In this document: positions 55,033-64,000 of the stretch, one piece after another
Layout: every line of letters starts with the position of its first letter
How positions within the stretch are numbered: position 1 is the stretch's first letter
DNA from: Pyronema omphalodes
Taxonomy: Eukaryota > Ascomycota > Pezizomycetes > Pezizales > Pyronemataceae
Length of the DNA: 64,000 nucleotides
Assembly (NCBI GenBank): GCA_024516155.1
Contig: JAJJXM010000094.1
Span: forward strand, 81,729-145,728
Direction of reading: 5' to 3'
Made by a program: the position numbers and the translations under genes
The notes under the pieces: generated by a model
Seen by the model: only the letters and a program-made list of their open reading frames with translations
Database searches by the model: none
Told to the model about the DNA's origin: nothing

Positions 55033-57197
55033 TCCGAATCAATGACTTCCTCATCCTCCATTTCCCAAATCCTTGGTTGCGCATCAGACATATGAGTGTC
55101 TTCCTCATCTTGCCTTACTGCAGCAGTCTTCGCCTTCTTGGCTTCCTTGGGCTTTTCCTGTTCTTGCCCTTCATCATTATCTTCGTCATCCCGCTTCCTC
55201 TTTCCTGAAGAAGCTACCTTTCCATCCTTTGCCAGGTCAGTTCCCCCAACAGTCTTTTTTGCATAGCAGTCGTACATCCTATGACCAGCACGACCACATC
55301 GCCAACATTCAGCCTTATCTCTCTTGTGTTTGTCCATTTCGGCCTGGGGTACTCCTTGCAAAGCCTCCCTTCCTGAGGCATAAACCGCCGGTTTATCTGA
55401 CTTCCTGTCCTTTTTCCCAGCAAATTCCTTCTTAGATCCCTTATCCTTAACCTTTCGGTCCTTCTGCTGCACCTCACGTGGGCGAGCAGCTTCCCTTTCT
55501 TTTCCTTTATCCTTGCGTTCCCCACGCACTTCTAAGGTCTTTTTCTTTGTATACCCCAATTCTTCATTCAAGCCTTCCACAACATGTGCAGCTTCTTTGA
55601 CTGCATGAATCAGGGCAACATCATCATTGGGAACCTCTCCACACCGTTGGTAAACCATCTTCTTGATAGCTGGTGTCATAGCCTCCCATATCACATTCCT
55701 AAACATAGGGCCCAGTGCTCCAACGCGCATATTCAGATCCTCCAACTTAGTGATATAATCATCAATATCACCATCGTATTGTAGTTCTGTAATGCGTTTG
55801 ACGTCCTTCTGAGCCTCCCTCTTATCCTCGAACCTTGTCTCAAATGCACTGGAAAATGCAGCCCAAGTATCCTTCAATTTCTGTGTCTGAATAGACTTCC
55901 TGCGCTCCTGGTGCCATGCTAAAGCCTTGTGGGTGAATAGACTACCAACCCACTTAACCTGCGCATCTTCATCAGGCCAGGATGTGGCATATGTTTCCAC
56001 GTAATCCTGTACTGACATCCACCAGGCCCTAAGGAGAGTCTTGTCTTTTCCTGAGAAAAATTGAGGTGCCTTGAGTTCTGGCATCTTGGGTCTCTTTGGT
56101 GCATCTCTGGGTCCTTGGATCTTGTCGATAATAGAAGTGAGGAATCTTGTTGCATCCTCCTCAGCTTCTCTTTCTTCTCTAGTCTTTTGGCGAGGGGGCC
56201 TTTCTGGCTGTCCGGGTCTTCCTTGACCATCATCGGAGGGCTCAGGAGGGGGAATGGTAACCCTTCTTCTTGGAGGGCCATTGCCTCGTCCTCCATTTCC
56301 TCCTGCTGCTGGAGGGGGTGTGTCGTTTCTAGAGGGTGGTAGATTTGTGTCTACTGCCACCTGAAAAATGCTTGGGGAGACAGTTCTGCGTTGGGGTTCG
56401 TCCTGTACCGCATCCGCAAGTGACTGTGCATCGATAGGTTGATTATTGGCTGTCATGTCCATGACCCTTTGAATGACCTTATCGATAATCTCCTTCTTCT
56501 CATTTTCCCTCTCTGTCTCGTACTCCAAAAGCCTTCGTTGCTGTTCTTGCTCATTGTGGGCTAAAAGACGGATTTGCTCGTCCCTTTGTTGGTCAGCCTG
56601 GTTCTTTGTGGCTGCCCAGCCTTCAACACCGAAGTTCCATCCTTGTTGATGGTTGGAGAATCCTTGGAGGTAATCATTGATGATTTGTACACCAATGTTG
56701 AGTTGTTGAACAGCCTGATGGTTGGCTGTTTGCTTTTCTTGAGCGTCCGTGGCTAGTTCACCAAGGGCGTTCCAAACCTGAGAACTGAATTCATTGCTTG
56801 ACTGGATGAGTCTAACAATGGCTGTTTGGTTGAGTTCTCTGTCGATGTCGCCTTGTCGAATAACAACATCGTAGGCATTTTGCATAATGCCTGACATTTC
56901 TTGGTACAGATTCTTGACGTTTTGCATATCGGTCTGTACAGAAACTCCTTCTTTCTTCAGGGCTTCAATCAATGCCTGCACGTCTTGTTCAGTTGTCTCC
57001 ATCCTGTCCACCATCTTGACGAACCATTCTGGAAGCTGGTCCCTGCTGACAGTGGTTCCCTGGCGAACTACAGCTTTACCAGCTGCAGAGAGTTGGTCCC
57101 ATGATTGAGGGCGATGGACTTCCACCATATCTCCCATGGAAACATCGTCATCGTGACGGGCTGCCGGGGATGCAGTGATTCTGCGGTAGGAGGACAT
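55026..57197 (-). CDS. Gag of element 4
   Basis: 723-aa structural protein. The first 280 residues are Gln/Asn/Glu-rich with predicted coiled coils; a Pro/Arg-rich linker follows. The capsid-like region includes LKAPQFFSGKDKTLLRAWWM and KWVGSLFTHKALAWHQERRK. A long Lys/Glu-rich basic segment and a CCHC knuckle (CWRCGRAGHRMYDCYAKK) follow. The C-terminal 60 residues are acidic and end VIDSDF. The ATG at 57197 is the first in frame after the 5' LTR. Larger than a typical Gypsy Gag owing to the N-terminal extension. Confidence 0.92.
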   Translation of the reverse strand: MSSYRRITASPAARHDDDVSMGDMVEVHRPQSWDQLSAAGKAVVRQGTTVSRDQLPEWFVKMVDRMETTEQDVQALIEALKKEGVSVQTDMQNVKNLYQEMSGIMQNAYDVVIRQGDIDRELNQTAIVRLIQSSNEFSSQVWNALGELATDAQEKQTANHQAVQQLNIGVQIINDYLQGFSNHQQGWNFGVEGWAATKNQADQQRDEQIRLLAHNEQEQQRRLLEYETERENEKKEIIDKVIQRVMDMTANNQPIDAQSLADAVQDEPQRRTVSPSIFQVAVDTNLPPSRNDTPPPAAGGNGGRGNGPPRRRVTIPPPEPSDDGQGRPGQPERPPRQKTREEREAEEDATRFLTSIIDKIQGPRDAPKRPKMPELKAPQFFSGKDKTLLRAWWMSVQDYVETYATSWPDEDAQVKWVGSLFTHKALAWHQERRKSIQTQKLKDTWAAFSSAFETRFEDKREAQKDVKRITELQYDGDIDDYITKLEDLNMRVGALGPMFRNVIWEAMTPAIKKMVYQRCGEVPNDDVALIHAVKEAAHVVEGLNEELGYTKKKTLEVRGERKDKGKEREAARPREVQQKDRKVKDKGSKKEFAGKKDRKSDKPAVYASGREALQGVPQAEMDKHKRDKAECWRCGRAGHRMYDCYAKKTVGGTDLAKDGKVASSGKRKRDDEDNDEGQEQEKPKEAKKAKTAAVRQDEEDTHMSDAQPRIWEMEDEEVIDSDF

Positions 57198-57292
57198 TGC
57201 TGAGTAGTAGGTGCTTTGTGAAATTGATCTTGCTTGCCCTAGAAGAGGGTCTTTTCGTTATCGTATCGATTAATAAACTTGGTAGCTTGTAG

Positions 57293-57304
57293 CCTTAAGT
57301 TTAT
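57293..57304 (-). other. candidate self-priming primer-binding site of element 4
   Basis: Two bases inside the 5' LTR end, the minus strand reads ATAAACTTAAGG. Its exact complement CCTTAAGTTTAT lies in the LTR sense strand at 57485-57496. Tf1-type chromoviruses prime reverse transcription with the complementary 5' end of their own RNA; this arrangement would fit. Confidence 0.45.
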
Positions 57305-57306
57305 AG

Positions 57307-58715
57307 TGTGAACCTGGGCACAGCTTCGACTATGCAGAGGCTTATCCGATTGTATCTCTAGTGCTTCGTTCTCAGTGTTGACAGACACTTCGTTCCCAAG
57401 AACAGACAGACACTTCGTTCCCAAGAACTAATAGAGCTTATCCAAAGATAAAGCTAGGAAGAGAATTAATCGATCACAGGCGGAATAAACTTAAGGGTTG
57501 TCTTCGGAGGTATTCGTTGGTGTAAATAGGTATCGTCGCGTAGAGGATCAAATGGTTGATGATGGAGGAGAGAGAGGGAAGACAAAGGCTCTTTTATAGA
57601 CTTTCGTCTACAAGTTCGCCCAGACTTCCTAGGGAACCAATTTCCAAACTGAGCCTAGGAGATAAGACAAGAGTCATTTCTGAGACGCATCTGCTGATAG
57701 ATTGCATCATACGAAGTGCGTAATCATATTGATTACTTCCTTGCATGATGCTTGCTATCGTCAGACTAATCCTTGACATTCCTCTCTGTACTACCACACC
57801 TTCCAATCAGGTGTCAGGGTTATGAGTCATATGGGAGGGCAACTCCGCTTGACTGCATAATGCATGAACTCCTCTGACAAATAACATGTGAGTCATTTAT
57901 CTTGTGAGTCGTGCTATCATAGATCTCCCTAGAGAATCTCGATTGCGAATGGAGGAATCTGACATCATAAGGCATCCATGCCCTACCGGAGTGGATCACT
58001 CCGACACATTCCTGTGTGATGTCATTATGGCTCCACCTGCGCGCACTTGCGCGCAGCCACACCCTGGTGTGGATGCAAACGCCGAGCTGTTCCTTGGTTG
58101 GTAGTCAATAGCCTAAGGGCGCGTCATATCGGTTCCACCAAACAGTTTCCTTGAGAGGGTTGCATGCTTATGGACGTCGTCTCATGCCTTAGCAATCTTG
58201 ACCCTTGTCCATAGCCCCACTCCTGTTTGCCGACTAGACTCTGCCTTATCTTCCTGGCTGACCATTCACCCAACTAAGTAACACCGGATGATTTCTTCGC
58301 ACTGCTCTGCACATCCTTGGAACTCTCTTCCGATGCAGACCCCTTTGTAGCCGTGAACTTCCGAACACTCCTCAAGTATAAGGAGGTGCCCTTTCGTCTT
58401 CGTCTTCGTTCTCCATCAGCGTCGTTCGTAGTTGCTCAAGGGTAAGTCGACACCCATGAGGTAAGTGTTCCCCAATCTCTTCTCTTCTGGATCCTCCCAA
58501 ACTGACATTGAATAATAGTTGCGACGCCTCGGGCCGGGATCCTCGTGAGGTCCTATCGGAAAGTCACGAATCACGTGACGTGGCTTGTCGGAGCTCCTCT
58601 GGGGGTTCCGGCCCGGGATACTAATCTGACTATTCATTCTCTGTCGAGTTTGCCATATTCTCCATTGCGTTATATATGATACCAATTCTATCCTCACACA
58701 TTTTAGGGTGTGACA
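57307..58715 (-). repeat. family-B 5' LTR of element 4
   Basis: 1409 bp, same length and apparently same sequence as 49754-51162 (constant offset 7553). Ends TG...CA on the minus strand. Confidence 0.93.
57591..57598 (-). promoter_or_regulatory. TATA box of family-B 5' LTR
   Basis: Minus strand TATAAAAG within GTCTATAAAAGAGCC, about 95 bp upstream of the CCTTAAGTTTAT word complementary to the candidate primer-binding site. Confidence 0.6.
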
Positions 58716-58720
58716 GCTTC
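58716..58720. repeat. right target-site duplication of element 4 (GCTTC)
   Basis: Second copy of the 5-bp duplication, directly outside the LTR end at 58715. Confidence 0.92.
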
Positions 58721-61700
58721 CTTGACGTCCCCATTGCCCCCATCACTCGCTTCCAAAACGTCGAGGTGAATAGAGACCCGCGGTCGGAGACGATATCGTT
58801 AGGAAGTCCGTGGGCCCTAACCACATGCCTCAGGAATCCATCCGCCAGTTTCTTCGGCCCAACGTGTCCGCACAGGCCACGAAGTGAGCCATCTTCGTGA
58901 ACCGATCCACAATTACCCATAGGGCGTTGTTTCCTCCTCTTGACGGAAGTCCGGTGATAAAATCCATGGACACCGAATCCCACGGCCTCGATGGTGGCTG
59001 TAAGGGCTTCAGGAGCCCGAAAGGAGCGTGCCTAACTGGCTTAATCCTTTTGCAGGTATCGCAGTGGTCTACGTACCGGTTGACATATTGGCGTTGCTGA
59101 GGCCAATAATAATTCCTACTAATTAGCTCCAAGGTCCTTGCCCGCCCTTGGTGTCCCGCAACGAGTGCATCATGGTGGTCATGTAGGAGCCGTAGCCGCA
59201 ACTCGTGGTCGTCTGGTACCCATATCAACCCCTCATACAGTAATAGCCCCTCCCGTTCTTCGCAAAGTCCCAATGCTACCTTCCGGTCTATCTTCTCCCC
59301 AGCCCGTAATTTTGTTAATATCTCCTGTATCTGCTGATCCTCCCTTGTTTTCTGTTGGATTTCTTTTAAGAATTCCTCGTCGACCTGTATTTCCATGACC
59401 TCGGCAGAGTTGATCCAGAAGGTCTGCGGCGGCAAAAGAACTCGTTCCCTGTTCTGCCGGTGTTTCAGCTCCCCTTCCAAAGGAGAATCTCCTGATTCTC
59501 TCGATAGGATGTCGGGCTTTCCCGCCAGTTTGCCGGGTCGATACGTTATTGCGAAGTCGTAATTCGCCAACATTTCCGCCCACCTTGCCTGCCGTAGGTT
59601 TAGGTCTTTTTTTGTAGTCCAATATTCCAAATTTTTATGGTCCGTTAATATAGTAATCTTGTGTCGAGTATTCTTGCAGTAGGTACCCCATTTATTTAGC
59701 CCTTCGACTATGGCGAGGAGTTCTTTATCGTGTATATTGTAATTTAGTTCCGGGTCCTTCAGTTTGCGCGAGAAATATCCCAAGGGATGTAGAATGCCTT
59801 GGTCGTCCGGCTGTGAGCAGACTGCCCCGATGGCGTAGTCCGACGCATCTGTTTCCAGGGTTAAGGGTTTTGTGGGGTCGAAATGTCGTAGGATAGGGTC
59901 AGAAATCATTGCGCGTTTCAGTTGTTCGAATGCTGATTTAGCCGCGTCATCCCATTTCCATGTTACATCCTTCCTCGTCAGTTTTGTGAGAGGCGCCGTA
60001 ATCTTGCTAAAATCCCGGATAAACCTCCTATAGAAGTTGGCGAACCCTATGAAACTCTGGATTCCCTTCACGTTTGTCGGTTCCCTCCATTCTGCCACTG
60101 CCTTTACCTTTTCCGGATCCATCCGTATCCCCGTTGGTGAGATGATATATCCCAAGTACTCCGTCTCCGTGGTGTGAAACTCGCATTTTGAGGCCTTGAG
60201 CCTCAACTTCACCTTATCCACCCGTTCCAAAACCTTTCTCACATGTTGTTGGTGTTGATGCAGATCATCCGAGTAGATGAGGATGTCGTCAAGGTATGCC
60301 AGACAGAAGATGTCCAGATAGTCGCTGAGGACCTCGTTCATCCACCTCTGAAAGGATGCTGGAGCGTTGGTAAGACCGAATGGCATGACCAAGTACTCGA
60401 AAAGACCGTATTTCGTCCGAAAAGCAGTCTTCCATTCGTCCCCCTTTGCGATTCGCAGGTTATGATAGGCGTCCCGTACGTCGAGTTTCGTGTATATTTT
60501 TGCGTTGGATAGTCGATCCAACGCTTCCCCTATCAGCGGGAGAGGTGTTCTATCTTTCACTGTGATCTCGTTAAGTCCCCGATAATCCACACAGAGTCTC
60601 AGTGTGCCATCCTTCTCTTTTACAAAATGTATCGGGGCCCCCGCCGGTGATGTCGAGCGGCGTATCCATCCCTTCTCCAGACTTGAGTCCAAGTATTCCC
60701 TCAACGTCTTCAACCTTCCCTCGTCCAATGCTCGAAGAGGTTCGAATGGTGGAACCCCTCCCTTCACCAACGGAATCCGATGGTCGTGATGGCGGTGTGG
60801 GGGTCGTCCCGACACTTCTTCCTTATCGAATACATGCAAGAAGTCGTGATATTCGACCGGAACAATGTCACTAGCCGAACGCGGGGTAGGTTCCTGCTGT
60901 GTGGCTGAATCCTGGGATACGGGCTCCCGAACGGAGCCACACTGCTCGTCCTGTAGCGATCCCATGGCGGCGTAAGCGATCCAGTCGAAGGTTCCTTCCC
61001 GTTCCTCCTCATCTTCCTCCTCTTCCTCGTCTCCATAGGCTTGCATTCGAAAAGGATCCTTTTCTGCATCATCCCGGATCCGTTTCCGTTCCTCCTTTAT
61101 TTCTTCCCCTCCCTCGGGCTGCATTCGAAAAGAATCGTTCTGTGCAGTCCCCCGGGTCCGTTTCCGTTCCTCCTTTTCTTCTTTCCCTCCTTCGGGCTGC
61201 ATTCGAAAAGGATCGTTTTGTGCAGCATCCCGGGACTCTTTCCATTCCTCCCTTTTTCCATCCTTTTCCTCAGTCTGCATTCGAAAAGGATCATTTTGTT
61301 CGTTAATTTTGATCTCTCTTCGTTCCTCCTCCTCCTGGTCCTTCTCGACCCTTATTTGAAGAGGATCACTTTGTCTGTCTTCCCAGGTACCTTGTAGCTC
61401 CTCTTCTTCTTCGTTCCTTCCCATGTCCTCCTTGAACCTCCTTCGAAGAAGATCATTTTGTGCTCCGTCTTGGACCCTTCCTTGTTGCTCCTCTTCCCCC
61501 TCTTTCTCCTGGTTCCTTTCGATCCTTCTTCGCCACGGCGCCGCTTCTTGTTCCTTTTTCCTCGTTCTATTTCCCCAGGTTTCCTTCCTTTCTTCCCAAC
61601 TTGCTTCGCATATTCTTTCTTCCCTGGCTGCGGCCTGCGCAGTGTCCAGTCGATATTGCTGAATAGCGTCGTTTTCCGTTACCGTGGTCGCGTGAGGTGA

Positions 61701-62345
61701 GGTCGAGGTCCCTAGGCACCTCTTAGCGCAACGCGCCGAGTCGAACGTAACTCTTCCCTCGTTCCAGTCGATACTGGGGTTGTGCGTCCGGAGCCATGGA
61801 AGTCCCACAATGATAGGTGAGTTTCCAATCGTGATACAATGCAGTCGAATATCCTCCTGATGGTTATTGATCTGTAATCTTACCATAGCTTCGTGGGTGA
61901 CTGGTCCACTAGCTATCTCTCGTCCGTCAACTGCCAACACCCTTCGTGGGACGTCCTTCTTCTTCAACGGAATCCCCACCCTTTCCGCATATTCCTTATC
62001 GATGAAGTTCTCCGTCGCTCCACAGTCCACCATGGCCGTCGTGGTGTGTTCTCGATTATCTTTTCCTTTTATTACTACTTTCAATATGATCTCTTCATCT
62101 CGCCGGTATGGCCCTACGCTCGATATCATGTAGGCTGGTTCCGGATTGTCTGGTTCGGCGGAACTCTTCGTCCCCAGGAGTCCACCTTGTTCTTTTACTC
62201 CTGGGGATCCTCTTTTCCCGCTCTTTCTTCGGCTTGTTCCTCGTCGATGTTGGCTTCTGCCGCCCGGTATGTTCTTCGTTCCCCCATTGGTTTCTTGTGG
62301 GGGCATTTGGCGGCATAGTGGCCCGTTTTCCCGCAGTTGAAACAT
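58716..62345 (-). pseudogene. pol of element 3, 5' part, with charged 26-aa repeats
   Basis: Open from ATG 62345 (overlapping gag in the -1 frame). Aspartic protease has MVDCGATENFIDKEYAERVG. A Glu/Lys/Arg-rich insert holds about six units around NDPFRMQ, roughly 26 residues each (plus coordinates about 61040-61470). RT follows (LRLCVDYRGLNEITV, AYLDDILIYSDD), then RNase H (LETDASDYAIGAVCSQ) and integrase (CDTCKRIKP, WDSVSMDFITGLPSRGGNNA). After HFVACADTLG a one-base deletion near 58862 shifts the frame; GPKKLADGFLRHVVRAHGLP continues in another frame until the element-4 insertion. Non-functional. Confidence 0.92.
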
Positions 62346-63275
62346 TCGTTGTTTTTTCGTCGTTTCTCTTCCTCGGTCCTATCCCTAGGCCTGCCCCTCC
62401 GAGTGGCATCCAGTTCCATCGGCTCGGGCTCCGAGAAGGTCGATCCCTGGTGGCCGTTCTTCGGATGGAAATTCTGGTACTGAGGTTCAAATCGGTTGCG
62501 CAGGGTTCGGAAATTGAACAGCCGGTTGTCCAATGCAATTGCTTTGTTTGCGAAATCGATTATCTTCGCCGGACGGGTCTCGAGGATGGCGAGTTGTCTT
62601 TGCACGTCCACATGAAGTCCATCGCTGAACTGATCAATGTAGAATTCGTCGTTGTAACGCAGGTCCGCGATAATTCTCTGGAACTCGGCCCAATACGCTG
62701 CGGCGGACCGATTTCCCTGACGGACACTTTTGAATTTCCTCCTCGCCACTTCCCTTGAATCCGCCTCTCCAAACGCTCTCGAGACGGCAGTCTTGAATGC
62801 CTCCCAGGTGGTGTACGTGCTTCTCCCCTTCTCGATGGAGGGCTCAATCCATGACCACGCATTTCCCCGACACCGCGAACTGGCGTAATTAACTCTTTTG
62901 ATGTCACTGTCGAACCTGTTCAGTTCACAGTTGAACTGCAGTTCGCACTGAGTCAGGAAAGCCCGAAGCTTCGTCCTCTCGCCGTGATAGAGTTCGGGAT
63001 CCTCGACCTTGGGATTACTGGTCGGAGAGGGTCGATAGGTGAGTGTTGGAACAGTTGTTGGAGCTGCTCCTGGGTCATCACGACCGAAGGTGGCGTCATA
63101 CCACTCGTTCCTTGTTGAGAGGCCATTATGGATGCTATGTCCTCGGGGATCTGGACTGGTCCCGGTGAATCCGGAGTCTGTGGCGGGATCGGTGTTCGGG
63201 GGTTACTGGGCTCGCTGGACCGGTGGCTTCCATTTCAATAACCTCGCTCAGCTCCTGCAATCGGAACGGATCCAG
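62195..63275 (-). pseudogene. gag of element 3, start lost and frameshifted
   Basis: Aligns to the intact Gag of element 1. The start reads CTGGATCC at 63273-63275 instead of ATGGATCC. An indel near CCGCCACAGACTCC (element 1: CCGCCCGCAGACTCC) shifts the frame, and capsid segments lie in different frames until 62749. From there to 62195 the ORF is continuous and includes the CCHC knuckle CFNCGKTGHYAAKCPHKK. Confidence 0.88.
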
Positions 63276-63486
63276 GGTATTGGTTGTTTCTTATTTGTTT
63301 TCTTAGTTGCGGTTGAAGCCCTTCGTGCTTCCTTAGTTGTATCGGGTGTCGTTCGGAGGACGCAATCAAATGTCAAAATCCGGCTACACACGGTCGACAG
63401 GCGATACAACCGTCGGATTGCTATGCAATCGGGTTCGGCTCTGGACTTCTAGGTGAGTTAGTCACGGGCTCAGGCAGTACTTACCT

Positions 63487-63873
63487 TGTACACAGGATGT
63501 CCCTGCAGCGTTTTCTCTGATAGAATCGTTGGATGGGGATCTGGGTGGGAGGATAGGTGGGTATTCGGGATGGGTAAGTATGTTGGGATGGGCTGGGTTT
63601 GCGGTCACGGTTTAGATGATAGAACTGCAGTGTGTAGATAGGATTGTGTAGATAGATAATTGATTGCGTACTAGACTAATGAAATACAAATGTCCCCTTA
63701 TATACCTTTGTCCCTGTGCTCATGTGATTTCCCAACGCATCTGTCCCGCAGATATTCCATCCATCATGAGACACCCTTCGCTCCACCGTGACTCCCAAAA
63801 CCTAACTAAAACACTATACAAACATAAACCAAAACATAATACAAAACATAAGCAAAACATAATACAAAACATA
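63487..63873 (-). repeat. truncated family-A 5' LTR of element 3
   Basis: Matches 47447-47833 with a handful of substitutions. Identity ends at about 63873, where unrelated DNA begins, so the outer part of the LTR including its TG end is missing. The TATA sequence (minus TATATAAGG near 63697) is retained. Confidence 0.85.
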
Positions 63874-64000
63874 ACCACACGGCAACGGCGACCCCCCCCC
63901 TGCATTCTCAACAACGAGCACCGAAACCCACGGTTTCTCATCGGATTCGGATTCGCAGCACTCTGTTACGTTATTCTCTGAGTTTTCAGGGAATTCTACG
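63874..64000. other. non-LTR sequence at window edge
   Basis: 127 bp with no similarity to the LTR families in this window; contains a C run at 63893-63901. Too short to interpret. Confidence 0.5.

Larger units (their letters stand above)
49754..58715 (-). mobile_element. element 4: apparently intact Ty3/Gypsy chromovirus, family B
   Basis: 8962-bp minus-strand element inserted in the integrase gene of element 3. It has two 1409-bp LTRs that look identical, a 5-bp target duplication, a possible self-complementary primer-binding site, a 723-aa Gag, a 1202-aa Pol (from its first ATG) in the -1 frame, and a polypurine tract. No internal stops. This is the youngest insertion in the window. Confidence 0.93.
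47447..63873 (-). mobile_element. element 3: Ty3/Gypsy chromovirus family A, degenerate, split by element 4
   Basis: Minus-strand element in two parts, 63873-58716 and 49753-47447, interrupted by element 4 with a GCTTC target duplication. Order: truncated 5' LTR, gag, pol (protease, charged repeat spacer, RT, RNase H, integrase, chromodomain), ORF3, 3' LTR. Gag has lost its ATG and frame, and pol has a one-base deletion in the integrase. Confidence 0.9.

Noticed and set aside
49754..58715. Short ORFs within the family-B LTRs (for example 50863-51144 and 58416-58697)
   Set aside because: Identical because the LTRs are duplicates; no conserved motif or coding signal distinguishes them from chance.

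Overview
The window is nuclear DNA of a filamentous ascomycete (Pezizomycotina). Genes carry short introns with GTATGT/GTAAGT-type donors. The recognisable proteins are typical fungal housekeeping proteins, and the right third is built of fungal Ty3/Gypsy chromoviruses. I cannot place the species or class. Many introns and spacers hold homopolymer C/G tracts and short tandem repeats, especially heptanucleotides.

Left part (1-31 kb, mostly single-copy genes). A YVC1/TRP-like cation channel gene (minus, 1193-7461) is split into at least 20 exons, seven of them 21 nt or shorter. It is followed by U2 snRNP A' (LEA1, minus), elongin C (ELC1, minus), the mitochondrial inner-membrane protein SHE9/MDM33 (minus) and, divergent from it, a HAD phosphatase of the yeast YNL010W type (plus). 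Further on are a sphingoid-base-phosphate phosphatase of the LCB3/YSR2 family (minus, 23.1-24.9 kb) and a conserved fungal acidic protein of unknown function (plus, 27.6-29.2 kb). An acyl-CoA dehydrogenase gene (minus) lies at 36.0-37.3 kb.

Middle part (17-40 kb): a dispersed duplication. Segment A (17.4-20.9 kb) and segment B (31.9-35.1 kb, inverted) each pair a small gene (signal peptide, Ser-rich stalk, one transmembrane helix, identical intron position) with a divergently oriented, decayed gene. I recognise the decayed gene as Sde2-like: ubiquitin-like fold, then relics of the invariant KGGFGSQLRAAGGRM region and the downstream helical region. Segment C (39.1-40.0 kb) is a third, shorter copy with only the Sde2-like part. 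All three share a spacer rich in CTCAAGAAAC-like motifs.

Right part (41.3-63.9 kb): nested retrotransposons. A relic LTR of family B (41302-41536) abuts family-A element 1 (plus, LTR+gag+protease), which is interrupted at 44187/44188 by family-C element 2 (minus; RNase H-integrase-chromodomain, two stop codons, 5' part lost). Element 3 (family A, minus, 47.4-63.9 kb) has a frameshifted gag and pol and an extra ORF3 whose C-terminus is encoded in the LTR. It is split by element 4 (family B, minus, 49754-58715), which looks intact: two 1409-bp LTRs that look identical, 5-bp target duplication GCTTC, full-length Gag and Pol with a chromodomain, a probable -1 frameshift at the gag stop and a possible self-priming primer-binding site.

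No tRNA, rRNA, CRISPR or prokaryotic features were found. Exon boundaries were read by eye from splice consensus and reading phase; family assignments are from memory of conserved motifs, not from a search.
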